Shown in pieces: positions 44,811 to 55,018 of a stretch of DNA of 64,000 nt. A program made the translations under genes and the position numbers. The notes beneath the pieces were generated by a model. It was not told the origin of the DNA. It did not search any database and worked only from the letters and a program-made list of their open reading frames with translations. The stretch is taken from positions 1 to 64,000 of the forward strand of contig CAIQAB010000032.1 of the NCBI GenBank assembly GCA_903869675.1, in the 5' to 3' direction. Positions within the stretch are counted from its first letter, which is position 1. Every line of letters starts with the position of its first letter. This DNA comes from an uncultured Verrucomicrobiota bacterium (GTDB lineage: Bacteria > Verrucomicrobiota > Verrucomicrobiia > Opitutales > Opitutaceae).

Positions 44811-46559
44811 GTGATCCCACTTCTCCTCGGCATCGCGCTCGGCGCGGGCTCCGCCTGGTGGTTCACCGCCGCCTCCACTCCGGCCGCTTCGGCCACCTCG
44901 CCCGAAGCGCCGCCCCTCGCCTGGTCGTGGCGTTCCGCCCCCGTGCCGACGCGTCTCGCCGCCAACGGCTCCGCGCTCTCGGCTATCGCCGCCTGGCGCG
45001 CGCTCCGCTCGCCCGAAGGCGGCTTGCCCACCTACGCCGACCGCGCCTCCGCTCTTCGCGTCTTGCTCCTGCGCCTGCCCGCCTCCGCTTACCCGAGCCT
45101 GCTCGCCACCTTTGCCGACGCGTCTCCGTCTTCGGCCGAGAAGGCCCTGCGCCACCTCGCCGCCGTCTCCTGGATGGAGCTCGATCCCGCCGCCGCCACC
45201 CACTGGTTCGCCGCGCGCTACGCCCTCCGCGAACTCGCCCGCGAGGCCCTCGCCGCTTGGGTCGCGCGCGACGCCCGCGCCGCCGCCTCCTGGGCCTGCT
45301 CCCTACCCGACGAAAAAGCCGCCCTCGAATTCAGCCGCGCGGCCCTCCCCCTCCTCGCCGAAACCGACTCGAGCGCCGCGCTCGATCTCGCCGCCGCCCG
45401 CGGCGAGACCTTCTTGAAACAACTCCTCCCCTCGCTCCTCCCCGTGCTCGCGCGCAGCGACCCCGCCGCCACCTTGCGGACCTACGGCGCCTTGCTCTGG
45501 AACAAAGGCAAAGGCATCGCCCTCCTGCGCGAGACCCTCGGTGTCTGGGCCGACCGCGATCCCTCCGCGATGTTCGCCTGGGTTGTCGCCCAGCCCGCCC
45601 GCCCCGGACGAAGCCGCGCGATGCTGTTGAGTGAAATCAAACCCTCCCCCGAGCACCGCGCCGCCTTTGCCCAGGCTCTGCTCGGCCAGCCCGGCTTCTC
45701 TGGCGGCGACCGCCTGGGTGCCCTGGGTGAATTTGTCTCCAAATGGACCGCCGATGACGCCGCCGGAGCCCAGGCGTGGCTCGCCCAAATCCCCGACGCC
45801 CACCTGCGCGCCGCCGTGCTTGACCGCACCCTTTCATTTGGCGGCGGCGGTGGAGGCCCCGAGCGCCGCCTTCCGCTCGCGCTGGCCTTGCCCGAAGGGG
45901 AAACCCGCGACCACCACCTGAGCGGCATCCTGAAAAGGTGGGCAGGGAACGATCCCTCCGCCGTCCTCACCTGGCTCGGTGCCCACGCCTCCGATCCGGC
46001 CGTTGCCTCGGTTGCCGCCCCCATGCAAGCCAGCCTGCAAGCCACCTTTCTCGGGAACATAGCCCGCGACGAACCCGCCACCGCCGTCGCCGAATGGCAG
46101 GCCCTCCCCGCCGGCCCGGCCAAGTCTGCGGCCGTGAGCGCCATTGCCTACGCCTGGGGCCAGACCGACCCCGCCGCCGCCCTCCGCTGGCAATCCGAGC
46201 AAGACATCCCCTTCGTGGCGGACCGCGACGGCAGCAACTACCCCTCCGGACAACAGATCTACAACTGGGCGGCTAAGGACGCCTCCGCCGCCCTCCGTTG
46301 GGCGGAGTCGCTCCCCGGCGACGTGCGCAGCTACGCGATCTCCAATCTCACGCGCGATCAAAGCGGAAAGAAACACACCCCGCCCGCAGTCGCCGCCGAC
46401 CTCTACGCCCAAATCCAAGACTCGACCCTGCGCACCGCATTCGTCACCGCACACGTCACCGAGTGGCTCACCAAAGATCCCGCCGCCGCCAAAACCTGGC
46501 TCGAAAGCCGCGACACTCTCACTCCGGAGCAAACCGCCGCACTCCTTCAAGCCCGCTAG
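44811..46559 (+). CDS. Helical-repeat protein of unknown function (second of tandem pair)
   Basis: Paralog of the preceding gene, 582 residues from the GTG at 44811, which starts IPLLLGIALGAGSAWWF, a signal-anchor helix like that of its neighbour. Repeats of the same W-x3-D-P-x-A-A-x2-W unit: WMELDPAAATHWF, WADRDPSAMFAWVV, WTADDAAGAQAWLAQIP, WAGNDPSAVLTWL, WGQTDPAAALRW, WAAKDASAALRWAESLP, WLTKDPAAAKTWLE. An ATG at 44736 is in frame, but using it would translate the intergenic repeat, so I reject it. The function is unknown. Confidence 0.72.
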   Translation: MIPLLLGIALGAGSAWWFTAASTPAASATSPEAPPLAWSWRSAPVPTRLAANGSALSAIAAWRALRSPEGGLPTYADRASALRVLLLRLPASAYPSLLATFADASPSSAEKALRHLAAVSWMELDPAAATHWFAARYALRELAREALAAWVARDARAAASWACSLPDEKAALEFSRAALPLLAETDSSAALDLAAARGETFLKQLLPSLLPVLARSDPAATLRTYGALLWNKGKGIALLRETLGVWADRDPSAMFAWVVAQPARPGRSRAMLLSEIKPSPEHRAAFAQALLGQPGFSGGDRLGALGEFVSKWTADDAAGAQAWLAQIPDAHLRAAVLDRTLSFGGGGGGPERRLPLALALPEGETRDHHLSGILKRWAGNDPSAVLTWLGAHASDPAVASVAAPMQASLQATFLGNIARDEPATAVAEWQALPAGPAKSAAVSAIAYAWGQTDPAAALRWQSEQDIPFVADRDGSNYPSGQQIYNWAAKDASAALRWAESLPGDVRSYAISNLTRDQSGKKHTPPAVAADLYAQIQDSTLRTAFVTAHVTEWLTKDPAAAKTWLESRDTLTPEQTAALLQAR

Positions 46560-46560
46560 C

Positions 46561-46601
46561 GTCTTCCGTCTTTTGCGTCTTCTGCGCCTTCTTGCGGCCA
46601 A
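46561..46601. repeat. Intergenic GTCTT/GCGTCTT/GCGCCTT tract
   Basis: Imperfect tandem units of about 7-10 bp: GTCTTCC, GTCTTTT, GCGTCTTCT, GCGCCTTCTT, GCGGCC. It shares wording with the right arm of the inverted repeat near 24541. No inverted partner found in this gap. Confidence 0.55.
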
Positions 46602-46670
46602 AAATTCTGGTGGTTTGATCGGCCAGCACGGCCCACGTTGCTTGCCGCCCCGTCCGGCTTCCCCGCCCCC

Positions 46671-49049
46671 ATGATGCTCCGACTTTTCGCCCTCCTGCTC
46701 GGTCTGGCGCTCACCCTCGCCGCCACCCCACGCGACGAGGCGCGCTATGTCGTCCTGACCGCGCCCGGCGAAGATCTTTTCGAATCCACCCCGCTGGGCA
46801 ACGGCCGGCTCGGCGCCGCGCTTTACGGTGGCGTCGCCGAGGAGCGCATCGTGCTCAACGAATCCGGGATGTGGTCCGGCTCGCCCCAAGACGCCGACCG
46901 CCCCGACGCCCACCTCGTGCTGCCCGAGATCCGCCGACTGCTGCTCGAGGGCAAAAACCACGAGGCCGAAGCCCTCGTGAACGCGAACTTCACCTGCGCC
47001 GGAAAAGGCTCCGGCAACGGCTCGGGCGCCAACACGCCCTTCGGCTGCTACCAGACGCTGGGCAACCTGCGCCTCTCGTTCCCCGCGTCCACCACCGCCG
47101 AGGTCAAAAACTACCGACGCACGCTCGACCTCGCCGAGGCCGTCGGTCGCCTCGACTACGAACAAGACGGCGTGCGCTACACCCGCGAAGCCTTTGTCAG
47201 CGCGCCGGCCGAGACTTTTGTTCTCCGCCTCACCGCCAGCGCCCCCGGCCGCATCTCCTTCGTCGCCCGCCTCGACCGCCCCGAACGCTTCACCGTCGAG
47301 CCAGCCGGCCCCGACGGCCTGCTCATGAGCGGTCAGCTGAACGACGGCCTCGGCGGCACCAACGGAGCGCGCTACGCCGCCCGCGTCCGTGTCATTCCTA
47401 CCGGCGGCACCGTCACGCTCGAAGGTAACACTCTCCGCGTGCGCGACGCCGACGAAGCGCTGCTCTTCGTCACCGCCGCGACCGATATCAAGACCTTCGC
47501 CGGCCGCCGCGTCACCGACGCCCGCGCCGCCGCCGAGGCCGACCTCGCCCGCGCTACCGCGATTTCCTACGAAAAACTCCGCGCCACTCACGTCGCCGAC
47601 TACCGCCGCTACTTCGACCGCGTCGCCCTCGACCTCGGCGCACCCGATTCCGCCGCCGCCGCGCGTCCTGCCCCGGAACGCCTCCGCTCGTTCCACGATG
47701 GCGCGCCCGATGCCTCGCTCGCCGCGCTGTATTTTAACTTCGGCCGCTACCTGCTCATCTCGTCCTCCCGCCCCGGCGGTCTGCCCGCGAATCTTCAGGG
47801 CATCTGGGCCGACAAAATCCAGACCGCCTGGAACGGCGACTGGCACACCAACATCAACGTGCAGATGAACTACTGGCCCGCCGAGGTCACCAATCTCTCC
47901 GAGCTGCACGAACCCCTCTTCGCCCTGATCGAATCGCTGGTCGCCCCCGGCCAAAAAACCGCCCGAGCCTACTACGACGCGCGCGGCTGGGTTTCCTTCC
48001 TGCTGGCGAATCCGTGGGGCTTCACCTCGCCCGGCGAGTCCGCCTCCTGGGGCTCCACCGTCTCGTGCTCCGCCTGGCTCTGCCAGCACCTCTGGGACCA
48101 CTACCTCTTCACCGGCGACCGCGCCTTCCTTGAACGCGTTTACCCCATCCTCAAGGGCTCGTCCGAGTTCTACCTCGATATGCTCATCGCCGATCCGAAG
48201 ACCGGCCGGCTCGTCACCGCGCCGTCCAACTCGCCGGAAAACTCCTTCCTCCTCGACGGCAAACCCGCCCACGTCTGCCTCGGCCCCACCGCCGACCAGC
48301 AACTCCTCCGCTACCTCTTCACCGCCACCCGCACCGCCGCCGCGCTGCTCGACCGCGACGTCGATCTCCGAGCCGAACTCGACACCGCCCTGCCCCGCCT
48401 CGCCCCCACCCGCCTCGGCGCCGACGGCCGCATTCTCGAGTGGCAGGAGGAATACCCCGAGGCCGACCCGCAACACCGCCACATCGCCCAGCTCTGGGGT
48501 CTTTATCCGGGCGACGAGATCACACCGCTCGGCACACCCGAACTAGCCTCCGGCGCGCGCAAAACGCTCGAGGTGCGCGGCGACGGCTCCACCGGCTGGA
48601 GTCTCGCGTTCAAGATGGCGCTCTGGGCCCGGCTCGGTGACGGCGACCACGCGCACAAAATTCTCCGTAACGCGCTGAAGCCCGCTGATGCCGCCACGAG
48701 CAAGATCCGCTGGAGCGGCGGCACCTACGCCAACCTCTTCGACGCCCACCCGCCCTTCCAGATCGACGGCAACTTCGGCATGACCGCCGCCATCGCCGAA
48801 ATGCTGCTGCAAGGCAGTTCCGACCAGATCGTCCTGCTCCCCGCCCTGCCGACCGCCTGGCCGGAAGGCTCGGTGCGCGGCCTGCGCGCGCGCGGCGGCT
48901 TCGAGGTGGACCTCGCCTGGCGCGACGGCCACCTGACCAAGGCAAACATCCGCAGTGTCGGCGGCGCGAAAACCATGGTGCGTTACGGCTCCAGTTCGAC
49001 CACCCTTACCCTCAATCCCGGCGAGGGCCGTGAACTCCACTTCCCCTGA
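46671..49049 (+). CDS. Exported GH95 alpha-L-fucosidase/alpha-L-galactosidase
   Basis: An inverting glycosidase of 792 residues with signal peptide [19 protein letters not shown]-terminal beta domain with [26 protein letters not shown] and YQTLGNL. The (alpha/alpha)6 barrel has [19 protein letters not shown], whose two Asn residues match the GH95 catalytic Asn pair. It also has SPENSF with the presumptive catalytic Glu and [18 protein letters not shown] with the Asp. GH95 removes alpha-1,2-L-fucose or alpha-L-galactose, both found in pectin (RG-II) and xyloglucan. The stop is one base before the start of the next gene, so the two are probably translationally coupled. Confidence 0.92.
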   Translation: MMLRLFALLLGLALTLAATPRDEARYVVLTAPGEDLFESTPLGNGRLGAALYGGVAEERIVLNESGMWSGSPQDADRPDAHLVLPEIRRLLLEGKNHEAEALVNANFTCAGKGSGNGSGANTPFGCYQTLGNLRLSFPASTTAEVKNYRRTLDLAEAVGRLDYEQDGVRYTREAFVSAPAETFVLRLTASAPGRISFVARLDRPERFTVEPAGPDGLLMSGQLNDGLGGTNGARYAARVRVIPTGGTVTLEGNTLRVRDADEALLFVTAATDIKTFAGRRVTDARAAAEADLARATAISYEKLRATHVADYRRYFDRVALDLGAPDSAAAARPAPERLRSFHDGAPDASLAALYFNFGRYLLISSSRPGGLPANLQGIWADKIQTAWNGDWHTNINVQMNYWPAEVTNLSELHEPLFALIESLVAPGQKTARAYYDARGWVSFLLANPWGFTSPGESASWGSTVSCSAWLCQHLWDHYLFTGDRAFLERVYPILKGSSEFYLDMLIADPKTGRLVTAPSNSPENSFLLDGKPAHVCLGPTADQQLLRYLFTATRTAAALLDRDVDLRAELDTALPRLAPTRLGADGRILEWQEEYPEADPQHRHIAQLWGLYPGDEITPLGTPELASGARKTLEVRGDGSTGWSLAFKMALWARLGDGDHAHKILRNALKPADAATSKIRWSGGTYANLFDAHPPFQIDGNFGMTAAIAEMLLQGSSDQIVLLPALPTAWPEGSVRGLRARGGFEVDLAWRDGHLTKANIRSVGGAKTMVRYGSSSTTLTLNPGEGRELHFP

Positions 49050-49050
49050 C

Positions 49051-50943
49051 ATGAACCTCCTCAAAGCCCATCGACTGATTTTCGGAATCCTGTTTCTCTC
49101 GATGGGCATAGTCACAAGGGCCGTGACGTGGACCAGCACCGCGACGGGCAGCGCTATCACCGCCACCGTGACGGAACCCAGTCCCGTGGTCACCACGCCG
49201 GCGCTAATCGTTTATCTCAAAAATCTCGGCTGCGAGCGCATCGGCCAGGAACCCGACGCCACGATCATCGCCGACTTCACCGCGAATGGATACCGCGTGG
49301 TGCAACTCGACTACGCCGGCCACGCCCAAGCGACCACCCCTTTCCTCAACGCGGACGTTTTGAAAATCCGTAACGAGATCGGCACCGCGACGTTTCCCGG
49401 ATCAACCGGTCTGAACGCGGCTAAAAACCAGTGCTACATACTATTCGAGGGTTACCGACTGCTGCGCAACGTGCCGTATTTTCTCAACGATCGGACGGTT
49501 TACAACGGGGCGGAGACCACCGACGTGGAGTTGCGCATGGATATCGCCTACCCGTCGCGGCCTTCACGCGGCGTGCCGATCATCTTGGAATACTCCTGCT
49601 CGAACAGCTACTTCGGCAACGTCGACGACCGGATGAACAACGGCAACGCCTTCACCGGTATTACGGATACGATCCTGGAAGGCGCGCCGGCGGCGGGAAT
49701 CGCCTGGGCCATGGCGGACCACCCGAAGTTCCGCGAATGGGGCCAGCCAAAGTCGAACGGCTACAACTTCGCCTCGTTTGAGACCAATTCCGAAAAAAAC
49801 TTCGCCGTAAATTACGACTCGATCAAAAAGGTCCGTTCTTCGGTGCGGGTGCTGCGCGAGGTGGGCGCGAGCCTGGGCCTTTCGGGCAACATCGCGTTGC
49901 ACGGTTTCTCGCGCGGCGCGACGGCGGGCTCGCTGGGGATAGGCGACCTGGCGGTGCCGGCCATCGACTCGGCTGGCTACTCGACCGCGCTGTCGGGCCG
50001 CCCGCAGACCGTGGTGCTCGGTTCGGGGATTTTCGACTACGCGCACTCGGGCGGGACGACGACCGGCGACCCGGCGGGTTCGGCCGTGGATATCTACAGC
50101 CGATTTGTAACGGCTTGGGGAACAACGGCATCCAACCTCCCGCTCTGGCAGTTGCAGGGTGCGCCTTATTACATGTCCACCGCCGCGAGCGCACCGGTGT
50201 TCCTGAGCTACAATACCGACGATGCCGCCTGGTATGTGTATCAGGCGCAGTTGCTGGAGGCGAAGCTGGTGGCGCTGGGTGTGCCCTATCAAAAGATCAC
50301 CGGCACCGGCGCGCACCACGTCACGACGACCGCCTCGAGCCTGACCGCCATATACAATTTCTTCAAAAACCAGTCCCACCCGCTGCCGAAAAAACCCGGT
50401 GCGACCACCCTCGGAAATGTCGATGCCACCGCGCAACTGCTCGATCTCACGATCAACGCCAACGGCAACGGCGACGGAGTTCTTTACGCCATCTCCACCA
50501 ACGCCGCCCCGCGCCAATGGGTGCAGGCCAACGGCGCCGTCAGCTCCGCCCCGGTTTGGCGCACCCTGGCCGCGTGGGGCGCGCCCGTTCGGGTCGGTCC
50601 GCTGACTAATCCTGATACCGCGAGATTCACGGTGATCGCGTATGACCCGATCCAGTTCACGACGGCCCAAACCACAGAGAATACAATCGCCCCCGCACCC
50701 CTGCCAACGATCAGCGGCCTGGCTTTTAATCCCGCGACCGGAGAAATCACGTTTAGCTGGCCCGCACCCGCCGGCGTCACGAACCCCGCCAACCTGACCG
50801 AGACCGTCCAACGCTCCGCCACCTTGAACAACGACTGGGCCCCGGTGCCCGGTGCCTTGCTCGCAATCATGAACGGCACGGTGGCGTTCAGCGATCCTGC
50901 ACCACCCGCCCCCAGAGCCTTTTATCGCCTGGCTCGTCCCTGA
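49051..50943 (+). CDS. Exported alpha/beta hydrolase (putative carbohydrate esterase)
   Basis: 630 residues with signal peptide LIFGILFLSMGIVTRA. The alpha/beta-hydrolase core has the nucleophile elbow GFSRGA, a likely acid in LSYNTDDAAWY and the catalytic His in GTGAHHVT. A C-terminal beta-rich region (from about residue 455) ends RAFYRLARP, resembling the shared C-terminal tail of the giant proteins. Starts one base after GH95, so it may deacylate the same substrate (for example an acetylated or methylated sugar) before glycosidase action. The specific esterase family is not recognised. Confidence 0.75.
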   Translation: MNLLKAHRLIFGILFLSMGIVTRAVTWTSTATGSAITATVTEPSPVVTTPALIVYLKNLGCERIGQEPDATIIADFTANGYRVVQLDYAGHAQATTPFLNADVLKIRNEIGTATFPGSTGLNAAKNQCYILFEGYRLLRNVPYFLNDRTVYNGAETTDVELRMDIAYPSRPSRGVPIILEYSCSNSYFGNVDDRMNNGNAFTGITDTILEGAPAAGIAWAMADHPKFREWGQPKSNGYNFASFETNSEKNFAVNYDSIKKVRSSVRVLREVGASLGLSGNIALHGFSRGATAGSLGIGDLAVPAIDSAGYSTALSGRPQTVVLGSGIFDYAHSGGTTTGDPAGSAVDIYSRFVTAWGTTASNLPLWQLQGAPYYMSTAASAPVFLSYNTDDAAWYVYQAQLLEAKLVALGVPYQKITGTGAHHVTTTASSLTAIYNFFKNQSHPLPKKPGATTLGNVDATAQLLDLTINANGNGDGVLYAISTNAAPRQWVQANGAVSSAPVWRTLAAWGAPVRVGPLTNPDTARFTVIAYDPIQFTTAQTTENTIAPAPLPTISGLAFNPATGEITFSWPAPAGVTNPANLTETVQRSATLNNDWAPVPGALLAIMNGTVAFSDPAPPAPRAFYRLARP

Positions 50944-50989
50944 TTCCGAATCAGGCCGAACCAAAACCGCATCAGGGTTCGCCCGTGCT

Positions 50990-53900
50990 TCAATCCTGCC
51001 GTTGCGTCGCCAGCTCCACCCTCACCGGGTTGAGCAAGCGGACCGGACCGAGCAGGCCGGCCGCTAAGAGCGGCTCGTCTTTGTCGTAGAAACGCCAGGT
51101 CGAGAACGTCACCCGGCCGCCGGGAGGCTTGGGTTGGCCGTTCTTATACCAATCAGGCAGCCGGGTGATGCCATGAGGGTCGTTCCCCTGTTCGTCGCGG
51201 ATTCCGAATTCATCCTCGGCCGGCAATTGCTCGTCACCGATCAGGCGGTTGGGCCAGAGAGTGGTCACGCGCACTTCGAGCGAGTTCACCCCGGCTTGCA
51301 CGAAATCAGTGACATCCAGCCGATACGGTTCCTTCCAAACTTGGCCAACGAGACGTCCATTGATCAGGACTTCCGCGATCACCTCCACGCGGCCAAGGTC
51401 GAGCATCACACGGCGATTGGGAGCAAGGTAGTCGGCAGGCACGTCGAGTGGATGCGTGTAAGCCGCGGTGCCGGAAAAAAACTTCACGCCCGATTCGGCG
51501 TTTAGATGCAGGGACTTAAGTTCGGGCAATTGCACCGACTCCGGTGCACCGCGTCCGGCCTGAAACCCTACGCACCAAGGACCAGTAAGCAGCACGGGCG
51601 CGGGAACGTTAGCCGTAGCGACGGGGGTGTCTCCAATCGAATAAAGGCCGGTTTCCCATGCGAGCGCGGTTACGCCGCCATCGGTCCGGCGCGCGAGATC
51701 AGTGACGACCGGCAAGATCGGAGCAGGAAGCCCCTTAGCAGCCAGTGCAGCGATAGCGGAATCGTCCACCATACCCGCGATGGTGACAGGCGGGATAGAG
51801 TTACCCTCAAAATAAAAGACCTGCCCGCGCGAGGGCGGCGGCGGTTGGCCGGCGGCGCGCGTCAAGGCGGCGACGCCATTGAAGTTAAGCGTGTAATCGA
51901 CCGGCGGGATCGGCGAGCCGACCCCGGAGTGAACAATTTTTCCCGAGGAAATTCCTTCGCGGATGAAGGTGCCGTTGACGTAGAGACGAGGTTTGCCGTC
52001 GCGATAAACGACCGCGACATGGGTCCAGCCGGAGACTTTTACGTCGGCGACGAGCACGGCCGGACACGAATCGCTGGACCGCTCGACGACGAAAATGCCG
52101 TTGCGACCGACCGCCAGACCGGCAGTGGCATGGCCGGCGCCGAAACGAAGGTCCCCGGGGTCAGCGGGGATGGCGTAAAACTTACCCACCTCGTCGATCC
52201 GGCCGGTGATCGACTCCTTCGGCATCACGCGTAAATCGGTGTCTGGCTTGAGCCAGATCGACATGGCAAAAGATCCGCTCGTATCCGGAGCAGGCGCGGA
52301 CACAGGAGTGGTTGAAACAAGATCGCGCGCATCCTTGCGCAGCGGCTCGGGTGCAGGTGCGGCAGGCCGCCGAAACAGCACAAAAACTGATTCTGCCGGA
52401 TCAAAAGCGAGCGGCACGAGCGCGCGGTCGCCTGCCTTGTCATGCACGGCGGCGAGACGGTTGGTGCCTGTCTCCGGGGCCCAGAGTTCCGGCTGGCGGC
52501 CTGCCATTCCACGAAAGGAAACAACCATGGATTCCGCGCGACGCTGGCGGTTGGCCAGGAAGAAAAGATCACCGTCGGACAATTTACGGTGCTGCCAGGA
52601 CAGGTCGGCGTCGGATCGCTCGCCGCGCCATGTGACGTCGGGGGCCACGCCAAGCTCGGTCAAGGCCTCGCCGATCGTGCCGGAGGCAAACACACGGCCG
52701 AGTCCCTGGCGCTGCGGAGCCCAGAGTTCATCGGCGATGCGAAGCATCTCACTTTCGCTGGACGGATAATTATCCAGCAAGGGCGAGAAGACGGGTTTGG
52801 GCCCTAGCAACGCGCCGCCCGCCATGACAAACTCACGCAACTTGGCCACCAGCGCAGTTCGCATCGACTTAAGGTCGGGCGGTAACACCAGCAAACGGTA
52901 GCGTCCGCCCTCAGGCAATTCGTAGGCACCGTTGCGCACCATGATCCGGTTGAGCAGCACATCGGTATTCACCAGATCGTAGGTATGGCCGGCAGGCAGA
53001 ACGGGCATGGCGTATTGCGAGGGATCAGGCGAACGATCGCCAGTGAAGTAGAGCACGTCGGCGACATAAGTGCCCTGACGAAGCAAAAACCCGGTGCGCG
53101 CTACGGTATCGATCCAGCCCTTGCTGTGCTCAAACCACGTGTTCGTGCGATCAAAGAAAAAGCCATACGGCCCCATCGCCATTCCAGGCGCCGCATCGGG
53201 ATGAGGTTGATGGGCGTAACGGTGAAACACGGTCAGGTTGACACCCTGCGCCGCCATCTCGTCGCCGAGGATTTTAAGCGCGTAGGGATACTCGAGCCAG
53301 CGGGAAGTCTTGAACTCGCCGGTGAAGGATTCCGCGCCGACGACGGGCTTGCCGTATACGTGAGCGGCGGAGGTGACCATTTTCACCACTCGATTTGGCG
53401 TCCACGGTGTGCGCGTCCAAAACTCGGCCATCGGCACGTCAGCGAGACCGGCTGCACGTAATTCATCGAAATTGCCGGGACCGTATCCCTCGACGAAAAA
53501 TCGCAAGCCGCGATCACGCGCAAGTTGATGCATGCGCTCGTAGTAATTCTCCGCCATGAGATCAGCCTGGACACGTCGAAAATCAGCGAGAAAACGCTCG
53601 GACCGCCCCGCGTCACCAACCACACGACCAAAGAGCGCGGGCAACCACTCCGTAATACCATAACCGGCGCGACGACGAAACTCGGCGGGAAAAGCTTCCG
53701 TCCAGTTTTGCATGCCAGCCTCATAGCTATCAATTGTGACCGTCGCCGGGCCTTTTGCGCCAACTGCAGCTGCGTCCGCCGTGACTTGGTCGATCACGTG
53801 ATGAAAATGAAACTCGGCGGCTTTCGGGTTAAACTTGTCGATTTCAAGTCCGCGACCGGTCGCGGATGCCGCTACATTTTTCTGCCCGGTGCTGGTATGG

Positions 53901-55009
53901 CCGATACGCAAAATCGTCCAAGCGCCTTCAGGGACATCCCACACTAGCCTATCGCCCTGAAGCTTATCTGTCAGATCTAGGATAGACTTCGGCTCAATGG
54001 CGTAGCCCGCAGGAACTGGCATAGGCAGAACGAGTTGACCGGTTACGCGATAGTCAAAGTTTGCCTTTGCCACCCAGTCGGCGATGCGCGAAGAGCGGTG
54101 AAAAACAAGGTCGGTGATCTCGCCATCACGCGATGGCGTTACCCGCACGAAACGCGCCCACACCGGCGCAAAAGCACTTGCACCCGGAGCGACGATCCCG
54201 TGGTGGCCGGGCGATCCGACGGTGCAAACCGGGGTGAATGACACGCCATCGACCGAGGCCTCAATCTGAAGACTTGGAAAGCGCCTTTCCAACGCGGGCA
54301 GCACAGTCAGCCCGTGCAACTCCATCGGTTCGTAAAACTCGAAAAGCATCGGCGCGTCAGGTGATAGCTTGACCGCAGTAGAGAACAAACCGTCGCTCAG
54401 TGCGTTCTTGGATAAAGCGACGCCGCCGGCACTGACACGCGCGAGGCACTGCTCGTAGGGCACGGCCTCTGCCGGCGGAGAAGGGAAAGCGACGACATAG
54501 GCATCGCGATAGAAACCCTCGTTGCTGTGCGGACGGACGAGATCGTGCTCGAAGCGCCGGCCACCGACGATGGCGGTCTCGGTCCAAGTAAGTTGCTGCA
54601 TAGACATTTCCGGTGTCACCCAGGGCCCGCCACTACTCGACCAACCGGGTGCGTTATGCATGCCGATATCGATCCCCAGTCGATTTCCCTCGCGAATCGC
54701 GTGCGTCATGAGCGCGCGCCAATTCGCATCAAGGTAGCCCGCCGGGCCGGCAGGCAGATAATCGCTGCCGTCAAACATCATCACGCCGCCCACTCCGACC
54801 CGGTGCATGGCCTCAAGGTCGAGAGTGATGCCATCCCGCGTGACGTTGCCGTTCATCCAGAGCCAAAAGGTCCGCGGATGGGCGTCAGCCGGCGGGTTTT
54901 CAAAACCAACAGCGAGTGGATCGGCCGAAGCGTCGCCGGAAAACGCCCTTACCTCGGTTAAAGACAGGGCGAGAAACGCAGCGCAAAAGAGAAACCGAAA
55001 AAAGAACAT
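50990..55009 (-). CDS. Exported GH106 alpha-L-rhamnosidase
   Basis: 1339 residues with signal peptide MFFFRFLFCAAFLALSLTEVRA. N-terminal FENPPADAHPRTFWLWMNGN and GGVMMFDGSDYLP, then a barrel with GMHNAPGWSSSGGPWVTPEMSM, LEIDKFNPKA, DSYEAGMQNW and VGAESFTGEF, match GH106. A LamG/concanavalin-like insert lies at about residues 930-1090 (SIWLKPD, LYVNG). A galactose-binding-like C-terminal domain has VEVIAEVLINGRLVGQVWKEPYRLDVT. GH106 rhamnosidases act on rhamnogalacturonans. Last gene of the long leftward operon, 9 bp after the transporter. Confidence 0.88.
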   Translation of the reverse strand: MFFFRFLFCAAFLALSLTEVRAFSGDASADPLAVGFENPPADAHPRTFWLWMNGNVTRDGITLDLEAMHRVGVGGVMMFDGSDYLPAGPAGYLDANWRALMTHAIREGNRLGIDIGMHNAPGWSSSGGPWVTPEMSMQQLTWTETAIVGGRRFEHDLVRPHSNEGFYRDAYVVAFPSPPAEAVPYEQCLARVSAGGVALSKNALSDGLFSTAVKLSPDAPMLFEFYEPMELHGLTVLPALERRFPSLQIEASVDGVSFTPVCTVGSPGHHGIVAPGASAFAPVWARFVRVTPSRDGEITDLVFHRSSRIADWVAKANFDYRVTGQLVLPMPVPAGYAIEPKSILDLTDKLQGDRLVWDVPEGAWTILRIGHTSTGQKNVAASATGRGLEIDKFNPKAAEFHFHHVIDQVTADAAAVGAKGPATVTIDSYEAGMQNWTEAFPAEFRRRAGYGITEWLPALFGRVVGDAGRSERFLADFRRVQADLMAENYYERMHQLARDRGLRFFVEGYGPGNFDELRAAGLADVPMAEFWTRTPWTPNRVVKMVTSAAHVYGKPVVGAESFTGEFKTSRWLEYPYALKILGDEMAAQGVNLTVFHRYAHQPHPDAAPGMAMGPYGFFFDRTNTWFEHSKGWIDTVARTGFLLRQGTYVADVLYFTGDRSPDPSQYAMPVLPAGHTYDLVNTDVLLNRIMVRNGAYELPEGGRYRLLVLPPDLKSMRTALVAKLREFVMAGGALLGPKPVFSPLLDNYPSSESEMLRIADELWAPQRQGLGRVFASGTIGEALTELGVAPDVTWRGERSDADLSWQHRKLSDGDLFFLANRQRRAESMVVSFRGMAGRQPELWAPETGTNRLAAVHDKAGDRALVPLAFDPAESVFVLFRRPAAPAPEPLRKDARDLVSTTPVSAPAPDTSGSFAMSIWLKPDTDLRVMPKESITGRIDEVGKFYAIPADPGDLRFGAGHATAGLAVGRNGIFVVERSSDSCPAVLVADVKVSGWTHVAVVYRDGKPRLYVNGTFIREGISSGKIVHSGVGSPIPPVDYTLNFNGVAALTRAAGQPPPPSRGQVFYFEGNSIPPVTIAGMVDDSAIAALAAKGLPAPILPVVTDLARRTDGGVTALAWETGLYSIGDTPVATANVPAPVLLTGPWCVGFQAGRGAPESVQLPELKSLHLNAESGVKFFSGTAAYTHPLDVPADYLAPNRRVMLDLGRVEVIAEVLINGRLVGQVWKEPYRLDVTDFVQAGVNSLEVRVTTLWPNRLIGDEQLPAEDEFGIRDEQGNDPHGITRLPDWYKNGQPKPPGGRVTFSTWRFYDKDEPLLAAGLLGPVRLLNPVRVELATQRQD

Positions 55010-55018
55010 ACAACGGCC

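Noticed and set aside
45834-48482. Very long minus-strand open frame (882 codons)
   Set aside because: It is antisense to GH95 and the second repeat paralog, has Gly/Ala/Glu-rich composition and no domain; an artefact of high GC.
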